Below, piece by piece: positions 6,690 to 10,732 of a stretch of DNA of 10,732 nucleotides. A program made the translations under genes and the position numbers. The notes under the pieces were generated by a model that was given only the letters and a program-made list of their open reading frames with translations, ran no database searches and was not told the origin of the DNA. Each line of letters opens with the position of its first letter. The stretch's first letter is position 1. The stretch is from an uncultured Bacteroidales bacterium. Lineage in GTDB: Bacteria; Bacteroidota; Bacteroidia; Bacteroidales; Paludibacteraceae. The DNA lies in NCBI GenBank assembly GCA_937885465.1, contig CAKZZM010000075.1:1-10732 (forward strand), in the 5' to 3' direction.

Positions 6690-8690
6690 ATGAAAAAATT
6701 AATTTTATTAGCATTTCCGATTATGGTACTCAGTTGCGCTAAACAACAAACGACAGGCATAGACCTAAGCAATCTTGACACCGAGAAGGTGGCTCAGAAT
6801 GATTTCTACCACTACGCTTGCGGTGGTTGGATGGAAAAAAACCCGCTGACCGGTGAGTACAGCCGCTTTGGCAGTTTCGATGTAGTTCGTGAGAACAACC
6901 GCGAACAACTGAAAGGTCTGATTGGCGATATTGCCGCCAAGGAGCATCCGCAAGGCACTATAGAACAGAAGATAGGCGACCTCTATAATCTCGCTCTCGA
7001 CACCGCTCGCCGTAACGCTGAAGGTATAGCCCCCGTAATGCCGGCGATAGAAGAGTTGCAAAAAGCAGAGCGTCAAGACCTCAGCCGCCTGCTCGGTGAG
7101 TCGATGCAATACGGCATCTTCGGCATGTATGTTGATGCAGATGAGATGAATTCGTCGATGAATATACTTAAATCTTTCCAAGGCGGCTTCGCTTTGGGCG
7201 AGAAAGAGTATTACTTCGACCAGGACGAGCAGACTACAGCCATCCGCCAAGCCTACACGGAGCATGTGGAGAAGATGTTCTCCCTCTTCGGCTATCAGGA
7301 TGCCGCAGAGCGTGCAAAGACCGTTCTTCGCATGGAAACGCTGCTTGCCGGTGCCGCTAAGAACAATGTAGAACTGCGTGATCCTCAGGCTAACTACAAT
7401 AAGATGTCGATTGCCGAGCTGAAGAGTCTCGTTCCGCAGATCGATTGGGACGCCTTCTTCGGGGCAATGAATATCCACACCGACTCTATCTCCGTCGGAC
7501 AGATTAATCACCTCAAAGAGGCAGGACGTATCCTCGCCGAAGAGCCTCTTGACGATATCAAGACACTCCTCACTTGGCAGATTATCGACGGCTCCGCCTC
7601 TTACTTGAGCGATGAACTATTTATGCAGAACTTCGAATTCTATGGTAAGATACTGAGTGGCAGAGAAGAGCCGACCCCACTATGGAAACGCGCTGTCAGC
7701 ACCGTTGACGGAACTCTCGGCGAGGCGGTAGGACAAATGTATGTTGCCAAATATTTCCCCGCAGAGAACAAAGCCCGTATGCTTGAGTTAGTGGGCAACC
7801 TGCAAGTGGCACTCGGCGAGCGCATCGACGCACAAGAGTGGATGTCAGACGAGACGAAAGCTATGGCACACGAGAAATTGTCCGCTTTCATCGTAAAGAT
7901 AGGCTATCCCGATAAGTGGCGCGACTACACCGACCTTGAGATTCGCAAAGAAGATAGTTTCTTCGCCAATCTGCTTCGTGCTTCAAAATTTGAGCAAGAA
8001 TACAGTCTCTCTTTCCTCGATAAGCCCGTTGACAAGTCGAAATGGTATATGACCCCGCAGACCGTCAATGCTTATTACAACCCTTCTTCCAACGAGATAT
8101 GCTTTCCTGCCGGTATTCTGCAATATCCGTTCTTCGACATGGCAGCCGACGATGCCTTCAACTACGGTGCTATCGGTGTAGTTATAGGTCATGAGATGAC
8201 TCACGGCTTCGACGACCAAGGTGCGCAGTTCGACAAAGAAGGGAACTTGCGTAACTGGTGGACAGCCGAGGACAAAGAGCGTTTTGAAGCCCGCACGAAA
8301 GTTATGGCTGACTATTTCGACAAGATCGAGGTTGCCCCCGGCGTACACGCTAATGGCAGACTGACCCTCGGCGAGAACATAGCTGACCACGGAGGTCTGA
8401 ATATATCTTTCCAAGCCTTCCAAAATGCACAGGCTGCGGCAGCAAAGCGTCTTGAGACTCGCGATGGTTTCACTCCCGAACAGCGTTTCTTCCTCGCCTA
8501 CGCTAACCTCTGGGCACAGAATATCCGCCCCGAGCAGGTGTTAGTGCAGACGAAGAGCGACCCGCACTCACTCGGCGAATGGCGCGTAAACGGCGCATTG
8601 CCGCACATCAACGCGTGGTACGAGGCATGGAATGTAACGGAAGAATCTCCTATGTTTGTTAAACCGGAAGAAAGAGTAGATATCTGGTAA
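6690..8690 (+). CDS. pepO: M13 family zinc metallopeptidase lipoprotein (PepO/neprilysin-like)
   Basis: This is an envelope oligopeptidase of the neprilysin/endothelin-converting-enzyme family, cutting short peptides on the amino side of hydrophobic residues in known members. The N-terminus MKKLILLAFPIMVLSC is a lipoprotein signal with the lipobox VLSC, so C16 would be lipidated. AKQQT follows with no acidic run, so the acidic surface-export signal of the phylum is not apparent. Peptidase_M13_N fills about residues 35-425 and the catalytic domain about 460-666. Zinc ligands are H501 and H505 in HEMTH (E502 catalytic) and E562 in GENIADHGG, with D566 in the supporting position. Substrate-binding NAYY precedes them. 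H626 and R632 in HSLGEWRVNG match the spacing of the conserved His/Arg pair of neprilysin. The protein ends in a family-typical aromatic residue (VDIW), so it is complete at 666 residues. The next gene begins immediately after the stop. Confidence 0.96.
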   Translation: MKKLILLAFPIMVLSCAKQQTTGIDLSNLDTEKVAQNDFYHYACGGWMEKNPLTGEYSRFGSFDVVRENNREQLKGLIGDIAAKEHPQGTIEQKIGDLYNLALDTARRNAEGIAPVMPAIEELQKAERQDLSRLLGESMQYGIFGMYVDADEMNSSMNILKSFQGGFALGEKEYYFDQDEQTTAIRQAYTEHVEKMFSLFGYQDAAERAKTVLRMETLLAGAAKNNVELRDPQANYNKMSIAELKSLVPQIDWDAFFGAMNIHTDSISVGQINHLKEAGRILAEEPLDDIKTLLTWQIIDGSASYLSDELFMQNFEFYGKILSGREEPTPLWKRAVSTVDGTLGEAVGQMYVAKYFPAENKARMLELVGNLQVALGERIDAQEWMSDETKAMAHEKLSAFIVKIGYPDKWRDYTDLEIRKEDSFFANLLRASKFEQEYSLSFLDKPVDKSKWYMTPQTVNAYYNPSSNEICFPAGILQYPFFDMAADDAFNYGAIGVVIGHEMTHGFDDQGAQFDKEGNLRNWWTAEDKERFEARTKVMADYFDKIEVAPGVHANGRLTLGENIADHGGLNISFQAFQNAQAAAAKRLETRDGFTPEQRFFLAYANLWAQNIRPEQVLVQTKSDPHSLGEWRVNGALPHINAWYEAWNVTEESPMFVKPEERVDIW

Positions 8691-9566
8691 ATGAAAGGTG
8701 TTGTCCTACATACACTACTACCACTAAGGTCTGAGCCGCGAGAGAGTGCCGAGTTGCAGACTCAGTTGCTCTTCGGCGAGACAGTTGATGTTCTTGCCGT
8801 TGATGGTCGTTGGGCACAGCTGCGCAACGACACTGACGGACAGAGCGGTTGGGCTGACGCGAAGATAGTCAATACCGTGTCAGACGAGATGGCGCAGAGT
8901 TATATCTCAGCACGCGAGAGAGCCACTGCGAGGGTCTTCACACCAATGGCGTACGCCGTTACTGTCAACGGCATAATGACAGTGCCTCTCGTCTGCGGAA
9001 CACTATTGCCCGACTATAAAGAGGTGCCTATGGGTGCAGGCAAGGCAGGTGTATTCACCATTTTAGGTAATCAGTTTAAGATCGACTGCTCAATGGTGCA
9101 ACCCTCCGCGCTACCGCTCACCTCCGAGCGACTGCGGGAAGCCCTCTGCTTCCTTCGTAACGCCCCCTACCTGTGGGGAGGCAAGAGCGTGCTGGGTATG
9201 GACTGCTCCGGACTGACGCAAATCGTCATGTCACTCTTCGGAGTGTCACTACTACGCAACGCCGGTGAACAGGTAACACAAGGACGGCGGATAACCGGGG
9301 CAGAGAAAGGTGAAGCACTGAAAAAACCGCTCACTAAAGCAAATTTGAGAACCGTTACAGCCGGCGACATTGCTTTCTTCGACCATGGCGACGGAAAAAT
9401 AACGCATGTAGGCATAATGCTCAAGCGGGACGTCATAGCCCACTGCTCCGGCAAACTGAAGATAGAAGAGATAACACCCGAAGGGATACTATCGTCAGAG
9501 ACAAACCTGCTCTACAAGCGCGGAGAACTGACGCACCGCCTGCATAGCATACGGCGTATGACATAA
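8691..9566 (+). CDS. NlpC/P60 (C40) cysteine peptidase with SH3b-like N-terminus
   Basis: This is a probable peptidoglycan-peptide hydrolase of the gamma-D-glutamyl dipeptidyl-peptidase (YkfC / dipeptidyl-peptidase VI) type. Residues about 5-60 form a bacterial SH3-like domain (PLRSEPRESAELQTQLLFGETVDV, then WAQLRNDTDGQSGWADAKIV). A second, weaker beta-rich module covers about 75-145. The NlpC/P60 domain runs from about 155 to 290. Its catalytic C172 lies in GMDCSG, H239 in KITHVGIM and the third polar residue H251 in VIAHCSG. The conserved APYLWGGKS lies just before the Cys. No signal peptide or lipobox is visible with this start, and the gene cannot be extended upstream because the pepO stop codon is the preceding codon. 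Taken literally this is a cytoplasmic enzyme, which would fit recycling of imported murein peptides. Its ATG abuts the pepO TAA in the same frame. Co-transcription is near certain; the exact substrate is inference. Confidence 0.93.
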   Translation: MKGVVLHTLLPLRSEPRESAELQTQLLFGETVDVLAVDGRWAQLRNDTDGQSGWADAKIVNTVSDEMAQSYISARERATARVFTPMAYAVTVNGIMTVPLVCGTLLPDYKEVPMGAGKAGVFTILGNQFKIDCSMVQPSALPLTSERLREALCFLRNAPYLWGGKSVLGMDCSGLTQIVMSLFGVSLLRNAGEQVTQGRRITGAEKGEALKKPLTKANLRTVTAGDIAFFDHGDGKITHVGIMLKRDVIAHCSGKLKIEEITPEGILSSETNLLYKRGELTHRLHSIRRMT

Positions 9567-9589
9567 AAAAAGGCGCATTAATGCGCCTT
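9565..9589 (-). terminator. Intrinsic terminator for efp (distal copy)
   Basis: A perfect 20-bp palindrome at 9570-9589 (AAGGCGCATT and its complement) can form a GC-rich stem. Read on the minus strand it is followed by seven T (the A-run at 9565-9571), as expected for a rho-independent terminator of efp. The T-tract overlaps the stop codon of the convergent NlpC/P60 gene. On the plus strand the hairpin is followed by ACCTCAGAG and has no T-tract, so it is not a typical terminator in that direction. Confidence 0.8.
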
Positions 9590-9593
9590 ACCT

Positions 9594-9621
9594 CAGAGAA
9601 AAAGAACGCGCATTAATGCGC
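9594..9621 (-). terminator. Second hairpin downstream of efp (proximal copy)
   Basis: The palindrome GCGCATTAATGCGC at 9608-9621 repeats the 14-base core of the neighbouring terminator (9573-9586) exactly, 35 bases away. On the minus strand it is followed by GTTCTTTTTCTCTG, a T-rich but imperfect tract. It lies 7 bases past the efp stop codon. It probably acts as the first of two tandem terminators, weaker than the distal one. Confidence 0.6.
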
Positions 9622-9628
9622 ATCGCTA

Positions 9629-10195
9629 TCAAGCCTTAACACGCTCGCAGTAACTGCCGTCGCGGGTATCGATACGAACCATCTCGCCCTCGTTGATGAA
9701 GAGAGGAACACGAACCTCAGCACCCGTCTCGAGAGTAGCTGGCTTCAAAGTGTTAGTAGCAGTGTCACCCTTTAAACCAGGCTCGGTATATTGAACCAAC
9801 AAATCAACCTTAGTCGGCAACTCGGCGAAAAGAATAGTATCAGACGATGCATCGCTGACAACATCAACAACAAAACCTTCTTTAAGATACTCAACACCGG
9901 TAATAAGATCATGAGCGATAGGCACCTGTTCAAAAGTCTCCTGATTCATGAAGATATAATCTTCGCCCTCCTGATAAAGATACTGATACGGACGACGCTC
10001 AACACGAACATCCTCCAACTTCTCTCCGATATTGAAACGACGCTCAAGAACACGACCATCTACAACATCTTTGAATTTAACACGCATGATAGTGTTACCC
10101 TTACCGGGCTTAACATGAAGAAATTCAATAACGAAATACAAACGACCATCCATACGAATACAAACGCCGTTCTTAATGTCTTGTGAGTTAATCAT
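9629..10195 (-). CDS. efp: Elongation factor P
   Basis: EF-P binds the ribosome between the P and E sites and relieves stalling on proline-rich stretches. All three beta-barrel domains are present in 188 residues: the KOW-like N-terminal domain (about 1-62), the OB domain (about 65-125) and the C-terminal OB domain (about 130-188), ending IDTRDGSYCERVKA. The exposed loop of domain I reads HVKPGKGNT, placing a lysine (K32) at the tip where other bacteria carry a modified Lys or Arg. No modification enzyme such as EpmA/EpmB is visible in the window, so the state of K32 is unknown. The start MINSQDIKNG is the usual one for Bacteroidota EF-P. The gene stands alone on the minus strand with its own promoter, an AT-rich leader of about 75 bases, and two hairpins after the stop. 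Confidence 0.98.
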   Translation of the reverse strand: MINSQDIKNGVCIRMDGRLYFVIEFLHVKPGKGNTIMRVKFKDVVDGRVLERRFNIGEKLEDVRVERRPYQYLYQEGEDYIFMNQETFEQVPIAHDLITGVEYLKEGFVVDVVSDASSDTILFAELPTKVDLLVQYTEPGLKGDTATNTLKPATLETGAEVRVPLFINEGEMVRIDTRDGSYCERVKA

Positions 10196-10204
10196 AACTA
10201 TATA

Positions 10205-10231
10205 AAATTAAAAATTATAAATTAAAAATTA
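10205..10231. repeat. 13-bp direct repeat in the efp leader
   Basis: AAATTAAAAATTA occurs at 10205-10217 and again, identically, at 10219-10231, a 14-base period. Both copies lie within the presumed efp 5' leader, which contains only A and T from 10199 to 10231. It may simply keep the leader unstructured for translation without a Shine-Dalgarno sequence. Confidence 0.8.
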
Positions 10232-10276
10232 GAATACTGAAGCAACTGAACTTACGGAAATTTCATATCCCGTCTG

Positions 10277-10307
10277 CAAAGATAGTAAAAAGAATTGAAT
10301 TACGCAA
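10277..10307 (-). promoter_or_regulatory. Bacteroidota-type promoter for efp
   Basis: On the minus strand, TTG (10307-10305) is followed by 20 bases and then TATCTTTG (10284-10277). This is the TTG-N20-TAnnTTTG pattern of the phylum and uses the same -7 box as the promoter ahead of the M13 peptidase gene. Initiation would fall near 10270, giving an efp leader of about 75 bases. The promoter lies in the 180-base divergent spacer between efp and the MarC-family gene. Confidence 0.85.
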
Positions 10308-10375
10308 GAAAAGCACAGCAAAATAAGCAAATAGATGTCTTGTTTAACATACGGCGACAATAAAAAGCGATAGAT

Positions 10376-10732
10376 ATGGTAGAATTTTTATCTAATTTCA
10401 GCATTATGAAAGTGATTAGCGCTTTCATTGTTTTCTTCCCGATCATTGATCCCTTGGGCAGCTTACCTATCGTTCTTAATATAGAAGCCAAAGGCGAGAA
10501 GATACAAGCGGAGAAGGTAGTCCTCGTGGCGTTCGGAATAATGATTTTATTCCTCTTTGGCGGCGATTGGATGCTATCGTTCCTCGGTGTGGATGCCAAG
10601 TCGTTTGCTGCTGCCGGTGCCATAGTTCTCTTCCTCATGGCATTGGAAATGGTGTGCGACATTGAGATATTCAAAAACAATGGTCCTGAGGGGACTGCCT
10701 CTATCGTGCCTCTTGCTTTCCCTCTATTCGCA
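10376..10732 (+). CDS. MarC-family integral membrane protein (5' part only)
   Basis: The frame opens with ATG at 10376 and stays open for 119 codons to the window edge, so the 3' end is missing. The translation is strongly hydrophobic. It has the MarC/UPF0056 hallmarks: an N-terminal segment FIVFFPIIDPLGSLPIVL (about residues 17-34), a second membrane segment (VVLVAFGIMILFLFGGDWML), then FAAAGAIVLFLMALEM, and ASIVPLAFPLFA at the cut end. The short hydrophilic loop EAKGEKIQAEK lies between the first two membrane segments. The family has about six membrane helices; despite its name it has not been shown to confer multidrug resistance and its substrate is unknown. An alternative ATG at 10406 (MKVISAF) would shorten it by ten residues; 10376 is preferred because the family usually has a few residues before the first helix. 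It is divergent from efp. I could not find a matching promoter for it. Confidence 0.92.
   Translation, partial: MVEFLSNFSIMKVISAFIVFFPIIDPLGSLPIVLNIEAKGEKIQAEKVVLVAFGIMILFLFGGDWMLSFLGVDAKSFAAAGAIVLFLMALEMVCDIEIFKNNGPEGTASIVPLAFPLFA

Noticed and set aside
6765..7511. 248-codon open frame on the minus strand inside the M13 peptidase gene
   Set aside because: It lies wholly antisense to a gene with every catalytic motif intact. Its translation shows no recognisable domain, and no promoter was seen for it.
9791..10186. 131-codon plus-strand open frame across efp
   Set aside because: It is antisense to efp. The translation is Asn/Thr/Ile-rich low-complexity sequence that mirrors efp codons.
10300..10680. 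126-codon minus-strand frame overlapping the MarC-family gene
   Set aside because: The plus-strand frame from 10376 has clear MarC-family motifs, so the minus-strand frame is its shadow.
1..10732. A defence island, mobile element, biosynthetic cluster or other undescribed system
   Set aside because: Every substantial open frame belongs to a known chromosomal family. There are no transposase, integrase or toxin-antitoxin pairs, no spaced repeats and no abrupt change in base composition.

Overview
The window is ordinary bacterial chromosome from a member of the Bacteroidota, most likely the order Bacteroidales. Three things point there. No start codon has a convincing Shine-Dalgarno sequence; the leaders are A/T-rich instead. 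Two promoters match the Bacteroidota form (TTG, 20 bases, TAnnTTTG), with identical TATCTTTG boxes. The protein set also fits: a DUF4294 protein, a MetG with the KISTS signature and a fused C-terminal tRNA-binding domain, and an M13 peptidase lipoprotein. The genes are moderately GC-rich and the spacers strongly AT-rich. No phage, insertion sequence, CRISPR array, tRNA or rRNA was seen.

Left part (1-6616, all plus strand). The window opens inside the 3' part of a CdaA-type diadenylate cyclase gene. A spacer of 22-bp tandem repeats follows. Then come metG (methionyl-tRNA synthetase), ychF (TGS-domain P-loop NTPase), a YrbG-type cation/Ca2+ antiporter, a polyprenyl-phosphate sugar-phosphate transferase that would start synthesis of a surface glycan, and a small exported DUF4294 protein. 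Gaps are short (30, 65 and 4 bases, then a 4-base ATGA overlap), so metG to the DUF4294 gene may be one transcript. Only the last three genes are tightly packed.

Middle part (6617-9566, plus strand). A well-formed promoter drives a two-gene unit. The first gene encodes an M13 zinc metallopeptidase lipoprotein (PepO/neprilysin-like). The second encodes an NlpC/P60 cysteine peptidase with an SH3b-like N-terminus and no signal peptide. The second ATG follows the first stop codon directly and in the same frame.

Right part (9567-10732). efp (elongation factor P) lies on the minus strand, convergent with the peptidase unit. It has its own promoter and two hairpins with the same 14-bp core downstream, at least one of them a good intrinsic terminator. 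Divergent from efp, a MarC-family membrane protein gene runs off the right edge.

I see no undescribed multi-gene system here. The points most worth a second look are the stop/start junction of the peptidase pair, the tandem repeats before metG, the paired palindromes after efp, and the initiating sugar transferase standing apart from any visible glycan cluster.
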